A DNA stretch of 64,000 nt from Terasakiella sp. SH-1. Its GTDB lineage: Bacteria > Pseudomonadota > Alphaproteobacteria > Rhodospirillales > Terasakiellaceae. The DNA lies in the NCBI RefSeq assembly GCF_004564135.1, contig NZ_CP038255.1:3335501-3399500 (forward strand). Direction: 5' to 3'. The notes below the pieces were generated by a model. That model worked only from the letters and a program-made list of their open reading frames with translations, searched no databases and was not told the DNA's origin. The position numbers were made by a program, and so were the translations under genes. Shown piece by piece: positions 8,488-17,068 of the stretch (the stretch's first letter is position 1; each line of letters opens with the position of its first letter).

Positions 8488-9453
8488 TTATTCGCGACCA
8501 ATGGAATTCAGATCCTGACGGAAGGTAGTGCCACTGTTTTTATTAAGCTCATCTGCTAAGTCACGGGCATCCTTTTTTCGTTTTTCCAGATCAATCGGCT
8601 CAGCACCGGGAAGTAATTGTTTTTCCCCTTTTTCAATGGTCCAGACCCGACGTTTGGGTTGTTCCATTTTTTCCAGTATTTTCTGCGCATCACGGGTATC
8701 TTCTGGTACTTCCACCGCAATCTCTACCCGACGGTTACGCGCCCGTGCTTGGCTTGTCTTACCCACAACCAGCGGGCGGGAATCGGCATAACCTTGCGAT
8801 GTCATGCGTTCTTTTGGAATTTTGCCACTGCGCAAGAAATGATGCACCACCGATGTGGCGCGTGCTGAGGACAAGTCCCAGTTTGACCGATACTGTAAGG
8901 TAGAGATCGGAATATCATCCGTATGGCCCCCAACCTTGATATCCCCCGGTGTCTTTGCCAAAATCGGAATAATCTTATCCAAACTGGCATATGACGTTAT
9001 GGCAAGTTCTGCCCCACCGGATTCAAAGGCTGTTTCGGATGGAAAACGAATAATCACCCCCAGTTTTGTTTCTTCCAGCTCCACCAGATTGCTGGCAATG
9101 TCACGCGCCAGCGAACGGCGTAACTGGGCCACCATGGCTTCGCGCAAATCATCGGTTTCAGGAATATCCATGGGCACAGACTTCACCCCGGAAAGAATGC
9201 CACGTCCCCCAGATAGGTGCGATTCTTCATCCGTTTGAAAATCAGAATTCTGATTAAAAGCTTCACGCATGGGGCCTGCATTTTTCTGAAAGCTATTGTC
9301 ATTGACCTCAGAAAAAGACAGCAACAGCACAAACAAGGCAAAAAGAAGCGACATCAAATCGGCATAAGTGACCATCCAGGCCGGCGCATCATGACCATGT
9401 TTGATAATCTTCGAGCCGTCTATGGCCTCTATTTCTTCATCCAGTGTTTTCAT
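8488..9453 (-). CDS. motB: flagellar motor stator protein MotB
   Basis: 321 residues. One N-terminal membrane helix carries the stator signature (PAWMVTYADLMSLLFALF, then VLLLSFSEVN) with the ion-binding aspartate in TYADL. Residues about 150-260 are an OmpA peptidoglycan-binding domain (VGGHTDDIPI, NWDLSSARATSVVHHFL, ARNRRVEIAVE). MotB anchors the stator to the wall. It starts 3 bp after motA ends, so the two form an operon with motA first. Confidence 0.92.
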   Translation of the reverse strand: MKTLDEEIEAIDGSKIIKHGHDAPAWMVTYADLMSLLFALFVLLLSFSEVNDNSFQKNAGPMREAFNQNSDFQTDEESHLSGGRGILSGVKSVPMDIPETDDLREAMVAQLRRSLARDIASNLVELEETKLGVIIRFPSETAFESGGAELAITSYASLDKIIPILAKTPGDIKVGGHTDDIPISTLQYRSNWDLSSARATSVVHHFLRSGKIPKERMTSQGYADSRPLVVGKTSQARARNRRVEIAVEVPEDTRDAQKILEKMEQPKRRVWTIEKGEKQLLPGAEPIDLEKRKKDARDLADELNKNSGTTFRQDLNSIGRE

Positions 9454-9456
9454 CGA

Positions 9457-10263
9457 CTATCGCTTTTTCTTGGCATCGCGCCCCGCTGTATAAGCCGCAT
9501 CAACGCCTGCCTGACGCTGTTTTTCCGGCAGATGAGGCTCAAGAATCTCCAACATGGCCGTTGGGTTTTGCATTTGTTGAATTTGGAAAACACATTCAAT
9601 AATCAAGGACCGCAAAGCCTTATCTTCAGCCGATTTTGATTCCAGTTTATCAGCAATCGGCAAAGCAATGAGATTGGCAATCAAAACCCCGTAAAGGGTT
9701 GTCAATAACGCCACCGCCATCGCCGGACCAATCGTGGTGGGGTCATTCATATTGGACAGCATCTGGATCAAGCCGACGATTGTCCCAAACATCCCAAAAG
9801 CAGGCGCACTATCACCAATGGCCCTGAAGATTTTCCCACCGATTTCTTCACGCTGGATCGCCATTGCCATTTCTTGTGTCAGAATCTTGCGAATATAATC
9901 CAGGTCGCGACCATCCGCACAAAGCTGTACCCCTTTCACAAAAAAAGGGTTCTTCAAATTATTACGCTCTAAGGACTGAATACCGTTTTTGCGGGCTTTT
10001 TTCACCAGCTGGATTGCCTGGCGAATATAATCACGCGGTTTTTCTTTCTGCACAGTGAAAGCGGCGCGAATCCCGATGGGAATGGAAATAAAAATCCCGG
10101 ACAAGGGGAATTTAATCAATGTGGCCGCAAAAGTTCCGCCCACAACGATTAATAAACCCGGCAAGTTGAAAAAGATTGTGATATCCGAACCGGAAAGGAT
10201 CGCCAGCGTTACCACAGTCAAGCCAATAATCAAACCGGCAATGGTCGCAAAATCAAACTGCAT
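9457..10263 (-). CDS. motA: flagellar motor stator protein MotA, PomA/MotP-like
   Basis: 268 residues with four membrane helices (TIAGLIIGLTVVTLAILSG, LPGLLIVVGGTFAATLIKF and two in the C-terminal half). The signature FGMFGTIVGLIQMLSNM and GPAMAVALLTTLYGVLIANL is closer to PomA/MotP sodium stators than to E. coli MotA. Sodium coupling is therefore inferred and fits a marine habitat. The C-terminal tail is basic (AGRDAKKKR). It is the first gene of the motA-motB pair. Confidence 0.9.
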   Translation of the reverse strand: MQFDFATIAGLIIGLTVVTLAILSGSDITIFFNLPGLLIVVGGTFAATLIKFPLSGIFISIPIGIRAAFTVQKEKPRDYIRQAIQLVKKARKNGIQSLERNNLKNPFFVKGVQLCADGRDLDYIRKILTQEMAMAIQREEIGGKIFRAIGDSAPAFGMFGTIVGLIQMLSNMNDPTTIGPAMAVALLTTLYGVLIANLIALPIADKLESKSAEDKALRSLIIECVFQIQQMQNPTAMLEILEPHLPEKQRQAGVDAAYTAGRDAKKKR

Positions 10264-10411
10264 AGACGCTATCTCTTTCCAATATCTATCATTTCTTGTT
10301 TAGCCATAGTGTGCAACCTCTTTCCCCAGAACACAAGAGGCAATCTCGGGCTTGTCGTGGGGGCAAAAATATGTAGAATGCCTCTATTCTAATATGATTT
10401 GAGGTTGAGGC

Positions 10412-11179
10412 GTGCCCAAAATCATAAAAACAATAAGCCTGTTACTGGCACTATTTCTTCTGTATCAAACCACTGCACAGGCACGGGATTTGCGGGTCTG
10501 TACTCATATGGGATTTGAACCCTACGTTATCAAAGAGGGTAAATCTTTACGTGGGATTGATATTGATATTGTTCTGCAAATCATTAAAAACATGAAACAA
10601 CCTGCGGAAATCAGGGCTTTTCCGTGGAAGCGTTTGCTCGCTTCTATTCGTGAAGGCGAATGTGATGTCGGATTTTCCCTGTTTGATACGGAAAAGCGTC
10701 GCCAGTTTGCCGACTATATCTTCACCGTCCCCTTGCATTATTCCACTTTCAGTGTCTTTGTACGCAAGGATAAGGAATTCGATTTCAACAGCATTTATGA
10801 CTTCTTTGGCAAGAAGATTGCCCATAATCGTGGCTTTGCTCTCACCATTGGCTTCGAACAAGCGATAAATGATGGAAAAATTCAGCGTTTGACCTTTGAT
10901 GATGCAGATAATGCCCTGAAAATGCTGGAAAAGGGGAGAATTGATGCCATTTTGGATAATGAAGCACGCTTTCGCTATTATTTAAAGAAAAATGGCAAAC
11001 TGGGCCAAATTAAATCTTTGACCATCCCTTTCATGCCCCATCACCCTGCTTTTTTAGTCATCTCGCGCAAATCAAGCTTCCCCAATTCTCAGGAATTGAA
11101 AAACAAGATCGAAGCCGAACTGAAAAAGCTGCATCTGGATGGGACCATTATGAAGATCACCACCCAGTATTTGAATTAA
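10412..11179 (+). CDS. periplasmic solute-binding protein, family 3 (amino-acid type)
   Basis: 255 residues from a GTG start, with a signal peptide (IIKTISLLLALFLLYQTTAQA). The mature part matches SBP_bac_3: LRVCTHMGFEPYVIKEG, GIDIDIVLQIIKNM, FPWKRLLASIREGECDVGFS, KLGQIKSLTI. No ABC permease or ATPase gene is adjacent, so it may serve a distant transporter or act as a stand-alone sensor. It lies divergent from motA with about 150 bp between. Confidence 0.85.
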   Translation: MPKIIKTISLLLALFLLYQTTAQARDLRVCTHMGFEPYVIKEGKSLRGIDIDIVLQIIKNMKQPAEIRAFPWKRLLASIREGECDVGFSLFDTEKRRQFADYIFTVPLHYSTFSVFVRKDKEFDFNSIYDFFGKKIAHNRGFALTIGFEQAINDGKIQRLTFDDADNALKMLEKGRIDAILDNEARFRYYLKKNGKLGQIKSLTIPFMPHHPAFLVISRKSSFPNSQELKNKIEAELKKLHLDGTIMKITTQYLN

Positions 11180-11205
11180 CCTCAACTTGATTAAAGATGA
11201 CGTTT

Positions 11206-12402
11206 TTATTCAGCAGAAGCGGGCAATACATGGTCCGAATCTTCAATACCAGCCTCAATCCGGGCCTTCATACGTGAACAACGCACACGCTGGCTTTCTG
11301 ATTTCAACTGACCACAAGCTGCCAAGATATCTTGGCCTCGTGTCACCCGTGTTGTCGCCGTATAGCCTGCACGGTTCAGAATCTCTGTAAAACGCTTGAT
11401 TGTTTTACGATCAGAACATTCATAATCGCTACCCGGCCAGGGGTTGAACGGGATCAGGTTAAACTTACAAGGGATATCTTTGACCAAACGGGTCAGTTCA
11501 CGGGCATCCGCCTCAGAATCATTAATGCCCTTCAACATGACATATTCAAAAGTCACCCGCCGTGCATTAATCGCAGCCGGGTAATCACGCACAGCTGCCA
11601 TCAAATCTTTTAAAGGGTACTTCTTGTTAATAGGCATAATCTGGTTACGCACCTCGTCATTCGGGGCATGTAAGGAAATTGCCAGTTCCACATCCGCAAC
11701 TTCGCCTAAACGACGAATTTCCGGCACAATGCCACAGGTTGACAAGGTAATGCGGCGTTTGGAAAGAGAAATACCTTCCTGATCCATCAGGATTTTCAAA
11801 GCCTTGACCACATTGTCAAAATTATAAAGCGGCTCCCCCATACCCATCAGCACGATATTGGACAGCAACCGCTTATCCCCCGGCGGAGAGGGCCATTCGT
11901 CATAACTGTCACGCGCCGCCATAAACTGGCCGACAATTTCTGCCGCAGACAGGTTACGCACCAGTAATTGGGTTCCGGTATGGCAAAACTTACAAGTTAA
12001 GGTACAGCCCACCTGTGAAGAAATACAAACCGCACCGCGATCTTCTTCCGGGATAAAAACGGTTTCAGCCTCATTGCCATCGTCAAATTTAAACAGCCAC
12101 TTGCGCGTGCGATCAACAGAGGTCAGTTCTTCACTGATACCGGGGCGGCCAATATAGAAATGGTCAGCTAATTTACCATGCAACGACTTGGAAATATTGG
12201 TCATTTTGGTGAAGTCTGTGACACCATAATGGTAAATCCATTGCCACAGTTGTTTGGCACGAAAGGCTTTTTCACCAATACGTTCCATTTCAGCCTTCAA
12301 TTCCTCACGGCTGAGTCCCACCAAGTCAATGCGTTGGTCTGTCATTTTCAAATTGTCCGAATAGCTGAGTTCAATACTTGGTTTTTCCAAGCTGTGGCGC
12401 AT
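11206..12402 (-). CDS. rlmN: dual-specificity 23S rRNA/tRNA adenine-C2 methyltransferase RlmN
   Basis: 398 residues. A radical-SAM enzyme that methylates A2503 of 23S rRNA and A37 of some tRNAs. The cluster-binding motif CX3CX2C is seen as CTLTCKFCHTGTQ; other family blocks are QVGCT, GMGEPLYNFDNV, RRITLSTCGIVPEI and LAISLHAPND. A C-terminal cysteine in RGQDILAACGQL fits the methyl-carrying cysteine. The start is uncertain: MTDQRIDLVG, 19 codons later, is also possible. The first 19 residues are poorly conserved in character. Confidence 0.95.
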   Translation of the reverse strand: MRHSLEKPSIELSYSDNLKMTDQRIDLVGLSREELKAEMERIGEKAFRAKQLWQWIYHYGVTDFTKMTNISKSLHGKLADHFYIGRPGISEELTSVDRTRKWLFKFDDGNEAETVFIPEEDRGAVCISSQVGCTLTCKFCHTGTQLLVRNLSAAEIVGQFMAARDSYDEWPSPPGDKRLLSNIVLMGMGEPLYNFDNVVKALKILMDQEGISLSKRRITLSTCGIVPEIRRLGEVADVELAISLHAPNDEVRNQIMPINKKYPLKDLMAAVRDYPAAINARRVTFEYVMLKGINDSEADARELTRLVKDIPCKFNLIPFNPWPGSDYECSDRKTIKRFTEILNRAGYTATTRVTRGQDILAACGQLKSESQRVRCSRMKARIEAGIEDSDHVLPASAE

Positions 12403-12432
12403 CTATACAGGAAATAGCGACAGATTGCAAAT

Positions 12433-12705
12433 CTAGGGCGTAAACTCATAAAATAGACTTGTTTGGCGGAGATGTATTTGAGGATAGACAAGGCATGAAA
12501 CCCGCAGAAGTGCGAGCACTTTAAGGGTTTTATAACGCCGCTCTATCCTCAAATACATCCCGTCCCTTACGGGATTTCCCTAAAATATAGGCATTACGGC
12601 GTTAAAGTCTTTTGAAAGTACAAGTACTTCCTGCAAGCCTTTGCCTTATCTTGCCTATATTTTAGGGAAACCAAAGCAAGTCTATTTTATGAGTTTACGC
12701 CCTAG
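12433..12705. other. nested inverted-repeat element 1 (three-arm structured element)
   Basis: A 273-bp intergenic element. Outer helix: 12433-12461 pairs perfectly with 12677-12705 (29 bp). It is followed by one unpaired G (12676) and a 5-bp helix (12462-12466 with 12671-12675). A CGGA linker (12467-12470) leads into arm 1 (12471-12488 with 12542-12559, 18 bp), whose tip hairpin AAGTGC-GA-GCACTT (12508-12521) is followed by TTAAG and sits on an AAACCC/GGGTTT helix. A 15-nt spacer has its own small hairpin. Arm 2 (12575-12593 with 12652-12670, 19 bp) contains a hairpin at 12616-12629 followed by TGCAAG at 12632-12637. The arm loops also share an 8-nt complement (12533-12540 with 12597-12604). 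No open frame. Matches element 2 in plan. Confidence 0.85.
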
Positions 12706-12738
12706 GGTCAGAGTCTATCAATTTAATGAGTTTGGCGA

Positions 12739-13551
12739 TTATTTGGTGCGGGTCAGTTTGATCTGGTCGATGATGTAGCGCCCGACTTTGGTGCGTAAAC
12801 CATTCATTTCTTCACGCAGACTTAACAAGGCACCTGCCACTCCAGCTGTCTCTGACATATTGGACTCGACCATGGTACGTAACATGGCCACATCCTGTTC
12901 CAGCTTCATCGTGCGGGCAGACTGGCTGACAGCTGTATTTTCCAAAATCGCCGTACGGGTACGGGTATCGTCCAGATCACTGCGGACCACACGCATCTGG
13001 CTTTGAAGATCTTTTAGCCCCCCTTCGCCTTCAACGATTTCAACCAAATCAGCCATATCCTTGCGTACAGCGTGAATGGCACGTTGGTAGCCGGTGATCT
13101 CGTCATGCATTTCTGCGACTTCTTTATGGACATCATCTGCCTTCATGGCAGCGCGTTCCATACGCTGAGTCCGTGCGCGAATCCCTTTGAGTTCAGCCTG
13201 CTGACGTTCCATGGCATAAAGCGCCTGTTTCAGCAATGTGCGAATATTCTGGATATCACCAGCTTGCGCTTTGGTCGGGTTTGCAGAAACAATCTGAATA
13301 TGTTCCACCAATTGGTCGACCTTGCCTTTCAGGTCATTATATTTCGCCTTTGTCTTTTCACGATGGAGGCGAATTTTATCCAGTTCCAAACGGCGCTGCT
13401 CTTCAAACTGTTCATGGCGTTTGACGGCATCAGGGCGAATACCAAAACGTTTGGCAGCAGCTGCTAGTCCCGGTGTCAAAGGCGAGCGACGCAATGGGGT
13501 AATATTGTCCGTTTCTTGGGTCTGGGCCAAAGCCTGATGTGCAAGTGCCAT
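12739..13551 (-). CDS. coiled-coil protein of unknown function
   Basis: 270 residues, no family recognised. It is almost entirely charged alpha-helix with heptad-like spacing from about 45 to 255 (EEQRRLELDKIRLHREKTKA, LYAMERQQAELKGIRARTQR, LKDLQSQMRVVRSDLDDTRT). No signal peptide or membrane segment, so probably a cytoplasmic rod or scaffold. GGGAG lies 7 bp before the ATG. It stands alone between element 1 and the RNA candidate at 13720. Confidence 0.75.
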   Translation of the reverse strand: MALAHQALAQTQETDNITPLRRSPLTPGLAAAAKRFGIRPDAVKRHEQFEEQRRLELDKIRLHREKTKAKYNDLKGKVDQLVEHIQIVSANPTKAQAGDIQNIRTLLKQALYAMERQQAELKGIRARTQRMERAAMKADDVHKEVAEMHDEITGYQRAIHAVRKDMADLVEIVEGEGGLKDLQSQMRVVRSDLDDTRTRTAILENTAVSQSARTMKLEQDVAMLRTMVESNMSETAGVAGALLSLREEMNGLRTKVGRYIIDQIKLTRTK

Positions 13552-13684
13552 GATGAAGTCTCCCGAACTCTCTTTAGAGAATCCATAAACAGTTATCCTT
13601 TCCCTACATCATGACCATAAAAGGTAAGGAGAAAGTTAAAATTTATCAGAGGGGAAGAAAAAACTTCGAAGAAAGGCATACACA

Positions 13685-13714
13685 TTGCGGGGTAAAGGGG
13701 TAAGGAGAGATATT
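13685..13714 (+). promoter_or_regulatory. possible promoter of the structured RNA
   Basis: TTGCGG at 13685-13690 and GATATT at 13709-13714 with an 18-bp spacer would start transcription near 13720, just at the 5' strand of the predicted closing stem. Confidence 0.35.
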
Positions 13715-13719
13715 AAAGC

Positions 13720-13882
13720 CAGGTCAAGGAAGGCAAAGTGATCCTCAGCTCCAAGGGCGGGATACTTGGGGTAGGGTTTTTGGAGTCTGAGAACCACCCT
13801 GCCCTCCTAACCTGTTATCTCGTGTGCGTTGTGTATGTCCTTTCTCCGAAGTATGGGGTCGCTCTTATCTAGCGATTTTTAT
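13720..13882 (+). ncRNA. structured RNA candidate, 6S-like architecture
   Basis: A 392-bp gap between two minus-strand genes contains a nested hairpin. AGGAAGG (13727-13733) pairs with CCTTTCT (13839-13845) with one G-U; a large internal bubble follows. Then CGGGATA pairs with TATCTCG, and GGGTAGGGT pairs with ACCCTGCCC (13788 region) around a terminal loop. A terminator hairpin TCGCT/AGCGA followed by TTTTTATTTT closes the unit at about 13859-13882. A closing stem, big central bubble and terminal stem, about 160 nt in all, is the layout of 6S RNA. I cannot confirm the conserved bubble sequence, so the 6S name is tentative. Confidence 0.42.
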
Positions 13883-13943
13883 TTTGGCGTACTATCCGCA
13901 CGAATACCTGAGTAAGTTTGCGAATAGTATTCTTACTTACAGT

Positions 13944-14384
13944 TTAATGTTTCACCACCTGGCGCCAAGCACCTGAACTAAAACGTTTCAGCACCATCCG
14001 TGCACGGGTGAGATCAACGAAAAAATCTTCAAGCTCATTATCGTAATCAAAGTACCCCTCCATTTTTTGGGGACTTAATTCCGTATCGACAAACCCCATG
14101 GACCAATTTTGAAATTCTTTTTCCTGAATATCACCGCGATAAATCAGCTTGAGCTTACTGTGGCGCTTGTCTTGAGTAATTTTATCAAAAAGCTGTCCGA
14201 CCTCTTCTTTTGGCCCTTCAAGAACCTGAAGGAATGATCCTGAACGATAAACAAGGATACCGCTGATGCCGCTTTCTTTATTGCGATCACGTGCCGTATT
14301 GAGAATAGCATTGAGTTCCTGCGTATCAAATTCACGGCTGGCTGCACTTGCGTAAATTATTTGAGAGAGTTGTCTCATTTTCAT
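13944..14384 (-). CDS. single-domain BLUF blue-light photoreceptor
   Basis: 146 residues. The BLUF fold is clear: QIIYASAASREF with the flavin-contacting tyrosine, then LNAILNTARDRNKESGISG, ILVYRSGSFLQVLEGPKEEV, FDKITQDKRHSKL and FQNWSMGFVD. The key Tyr, Asn (ARDRN), Gln (FLQVLEG) and Trp/Met (NWSMGF) positions are present. It binds FAD and signals light through an output partner; no output domain is attached. A C-terminal helix pair follows the core. Confidence 0.92.
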   Translation of the reverse strand: MKMRQLSQIIYASAASREFDTQELNAILNTARDRNKESGISGILVYRSGSFLQVLEGPKEEVGQLFDKITQDKRHSKLKLIYRGDIQEKEFQNWSMGFVDTELSPQKMEGYFDYDNELEDFFVDLTRARMVLKRFSSGAWRQVVKH

Positions 14385-14502
14385 GACCTCCTTGCTCGTT
14401 CATTTTTATAACCCTACCATAAAAATAATAACCAAGTAATTAGGTCGACTACTTGAGGGATTCTACATAGGCATAAATACTTTGGTATTAGAGCGAAGCC
14501 AT

Positions 14503-14540
14503 AAAAAAGGCCGTTGCGACATCAAACGCAACGGCCTTTT
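14503..14540 (-). terminator. rho-independent terminator after the Cache protein gene
   Basis: Stem AAAAGGCCGTTGCG / CGCAACGGCCTTTT (14505-14518 with 14527-14540), 8-nt loop, T-run on the minus strand. Confidence 0.88.
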
Positions 14541-14560
14541 TAAAAGAAATAGGGTATTTC

Positions 14561-15019
14561 TTAGTCGTAGTAACCAACACCGAACAACAGGTCGTCATGC
14601 TGACGTACCCAAGTTTTCTTCGGAGCAAGCTTTTTCGTTGCCGGGTTTGTCCAAGTGTATTCTGCCCAACCGCCATTCGGGTTGTTCACACCAGCGTTAA
14701 CCATTTCAGTCAGGATAACCTTACCGTTCACGTCTTTCAGCTTCGGCAGTTTTGGATTGTCAATCAGTTTCGGGTTGATCGCGTGTGTTTTAAAGATGCC
14801 TTCTTTTGTGAAAATGATCACATAGAATTCACCATTTACATAGCCACCGTTTTTGTCATTGAAAGAAGCTGCAGCTTTATCAAAGCCAACTGCTTTATAG
14901 TGAGTAATCGCCTTATCAACCATTTCTTTGGCAATAGCAGCTTTATCAGCAGCTTTTGCATCCATTGCAGTGAAGATCGGCATCATCAAGATGAAGACAA
15001 ACAGAAACAGACGTTTCAT
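14561..15019 (-). CDS. secreted single-Cache-domain protein
   Basis: 152 residues with a signal peptide (LFLFVFILMMPIFTAMDAKA). The mature protein is a single Cache_2-like domain: AAIAKEMVDKAITHYKAVGF, NGGYVNGEFYVIIFTKEGIF, TWTNPATKKLAPKKTWVRQH and a final DLLFGVGYYD. Such proteins bind small ligands in the periplasm. It ends in its own terminator and lies 31 bp downstream of the chemoreceptor gene, so it may share that transcript and work with the receptor; this is inference. Confidence 0.85.
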   Translation of the reverse strand: MKRLFLFVFILMMPIFTAMDAKAADKAAIAKEMVDKAITHYKAVGFDKAAASFNDKNGGYVNGEFYVIIFTKEGIFKTHAINPKLIDNPKLPKLKDVNGKVILTEMVNAGVNNPNGGWAEYTWTNPATKKLAPKKTWVRQHDDLLFGVGYYD

Positions 15020-15050
15020 GAGTATTTCCCCTAAATATAGAAATATAATA

Positions 15051-16751
15051 TTAATGATTACGTAGATTGCTCAGCAACGTATCCATTTGCTGTGAAAGCT
15101 GTGTCACTTCCGCATGCAGATCGTCACTTATATTGCGCATACCGCGTGCAGATTCGCCTGTTCCTTTTGCGATATCCTGTACGCTGCGAATTTCATCAAC
15201 TACAGAACGAGTCCCGGCCGCAGCCTCCTGTGCATGCACGTTGATGCTGGAAGTTTCCTGACCTTGAACAGTAACCGTATCGGAAATGCTGTTCAATGCC
15301 CCTTCCACTTCATCAATCGTATTCTGAATGCTGCGAATCGCCTGTACGGCATGACCTGTTGTCGTGGTGATAGCTTCAATCTCATTTGAGATTTCTTCCG
15401 TAGCACGTGCTGTTTGTGAGGCAAGATTCTTCACCTCACTGGCCACAACCGCAAAGCCTTTCCCGGCTTCCCCGGCGCGTGCCGCCTCAATCGTCGCGTT
15501 CAGAGCCAACAGGTTGGTCTGGTTGGCAATGGCACTGATCAGCTCAATCACATCGCCGATCCGTTGCCCAGCTGCTGCCAAAGAATTCACCGTTTCATTG
15601 GTTTCTTGGGCTTCTGTTACCGCACGGCGGGCAATTTCTGTAGAGCTTTCGATATTCTGTGTAATCTGACCAAAGCCATCAGCCAAAATCTGTGCTGTAC
15701 TGGCCATATTTTCCACATTGCCATTGGCACTTGTGGAAGAATTGGTCACTTGTTCACTACGCTCAGACGTGGCTTCAGCATTTTGAACCAGCTTGTCCGT
15801 TTCACTTCGGAAGCTATCAACCGCCACAACGGTTTTTTCAACCGCACTCTTCACGGTTTGCTCAACCTCATCTGCCAGCTGCATCATCGTTGCCTGTTTG
15901 GCGGCTTCCGCCTCTTTAGCACGTTCTGCTTCTTCGGCCTGCGCTTTCTTCACATCCACAGCGTTTTGGCGGAAGACCTCCAATGTAGAAGCCATCTGAC
16001 CAATCTCATCACTTTGGCCTTTACAGGGTACTGTAATATCCAACTTACCGTTGGCAAGATCAGTCATGGCATCGGTCATTTCCACAACCGGCTTGCTGAC
16101 CAAACGTGAAATCATTACAGACAAGACAATCGCAGCAACCAAAATAATCAAAGCGATGATCATCAGCTCGCTTTTAAAGGCGATTGTATCCTCGTTCACT
16201 TCTTTCACAGCCTGAGCCACGCTGTTCTTTGTCAGATCACTGAACTTATGCAGATGTTCTGTTAGCGCCGTATGGCTTTGTTGGGCGGTAAAGAGAAAAG
16301 ACACCGCACCCGTAAAGTCAATTTCCAGCATTTCAAGAACGACCTGAACATTTTCATTATAATTCTTGAACTCAGCACTGACTTTGTTGAACAAAGCTTT
16401 TTCTTCATTCGACAACTGAAAATCATTTTTAAGGTGCTTAAGGGCAGACGTAACGTTTGCACGATATTGCTTACTGGACTCAATAACCTGAGTCGTTTTT
16501 TCTTCATCCGTGCCTGCTGCACTCCATGTCAACAAACGGTAAATCTCAAGCTGGGCCATTGTGGAATTATAGATAATGTCACCAGCCAAAGTCGTTTTGG
16601 CATATTCGACACGATCGAGTTCTTCCAATTTCTCATTTTGCTGGTTGGCCAACCCCATAGCCAACCAAGAGATGATCGCGATCCCCAATAACGGCAGAAC
16701 TGGAATTACCCCGATTTTGCGCGCGATCTTCATATTATTCAAAAAAGACAT
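15051..16751 (-). CDS. methyl-accepting chemotaxis protein with four-helix ligand domain
   Basis: 566 residues. TM1 ([20 protein letters not shown]) is followed by a periplasmic four-helix-type sensor (about 35-190) and TM2 ([20 protein letters not shown]). HAMP covers about 215-265 ([20 protein letters not shown]). The signalling hairpin tip is intact: [20 protein letters not shown], then [20 protein letters not shown]. No CheR-binding pentapeptide is visible at the C-terminus. Transcribed ahead of the secreted Cache protein. Confidence 0.94.
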   Translation of the reverse strand: MSFLNNMKIARKIGVIPVLPLLGIAIISWLAMGLANQQNEKLEELDRVEYAKTTLAGDIIYNSTMAQLEIYRLLTWSAAGTDEEKTTQVIESSKQYRANVTSALKHLKNDFQLSNEEKALFNKVSAEFKNYNENVQVVLEMLEIDFTGAVSFLFTAQQSHTALTEHLHKFSDLTKNSVAQAVKEVNEDTIAFKSELMIIALIILVAAIVLSVMISRLVSKPVVEMTDAMTDLANGKLDITVPCKGQSDEIGQMASTLEVFRQNAVDVKKAQAEEAERAKEAEAAKQATMMQLADEVEQTVKSAVEKTVVAVDSFRSETDKLVQNAEATSERSEQVTNSSTSANGNVENMASTAQILADGFGQITQNIESSTEIARRAVTEAQETNETVNSLAAAGQRIGDVIELISAIANQTNLLALNATIEAARAGEAGKGFAVVASEVKNLASQTARATEEISNEIEAITTTTGHAVQAIRSIQNTIDEVEGALNSISDTVTVQGQETSSINVHAQEAAAGTRSVVDEIRSVQDIAKGTGESARGMRNISDDLHAEVTQLSQQMDTLLSNLRNH

Positions 16752-17004
16752 GCCAACTTAACCACTTTATCTGTTCAGTCTTTTCTCAGCTATCCTGCGT
16801 TATATTAGTTTTTTTATGCAGGTGATACTTTTATAGTTGTTCTAGTTTTCTAGAAACGATTGTTACAATCTCAAATAGAGATGCCACAACTTTGCAGTCG
16901 TCCGCAAGGGCAAAAACTCCCGTTAATGAAATATTAATGGAAGTTTACGCAAAAAACCTGATTTGTACTACTTATGTATAGGATTAATTGTTTTGGCCCA
17001 GAAC
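16752..17004. other. intergenic region upstream of the chemoreceptor gene
   Basis: AT-rich, no open frame. It should hold the promoter of the minus-strand chemoreceptor gene, but I cannot single out a convincing -35/-10 pair. A weak inverted pattern TAATGAAATATTAATGG lies near 16925-16941. Confidence 0.4.
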
Positions 17005-17039
17005 AAAAAACCGCCGCTTTCCAAAGTAGAAAGCGGCGG
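17005..17039 (-). terminator. terminator of the petABC operon
   Basis: CCGCCGCTTTC / GAAAGCGGCGG (17011-17021 with 17029-17039), 7-nt loop, and a T-run when read on the minus strand. Confidence 0.9.
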
Positions 17040-17068
17040 CTCTTATTTTTTAGGCTTTATACGAAAGC

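Noticed and set aside
12433-12705. Element 1 as a retron (msr-msd) locus
   Set aside because: The end-pairing and inner hairpins are reminiscent, but no reverse transcriptase gene is present beside either element.
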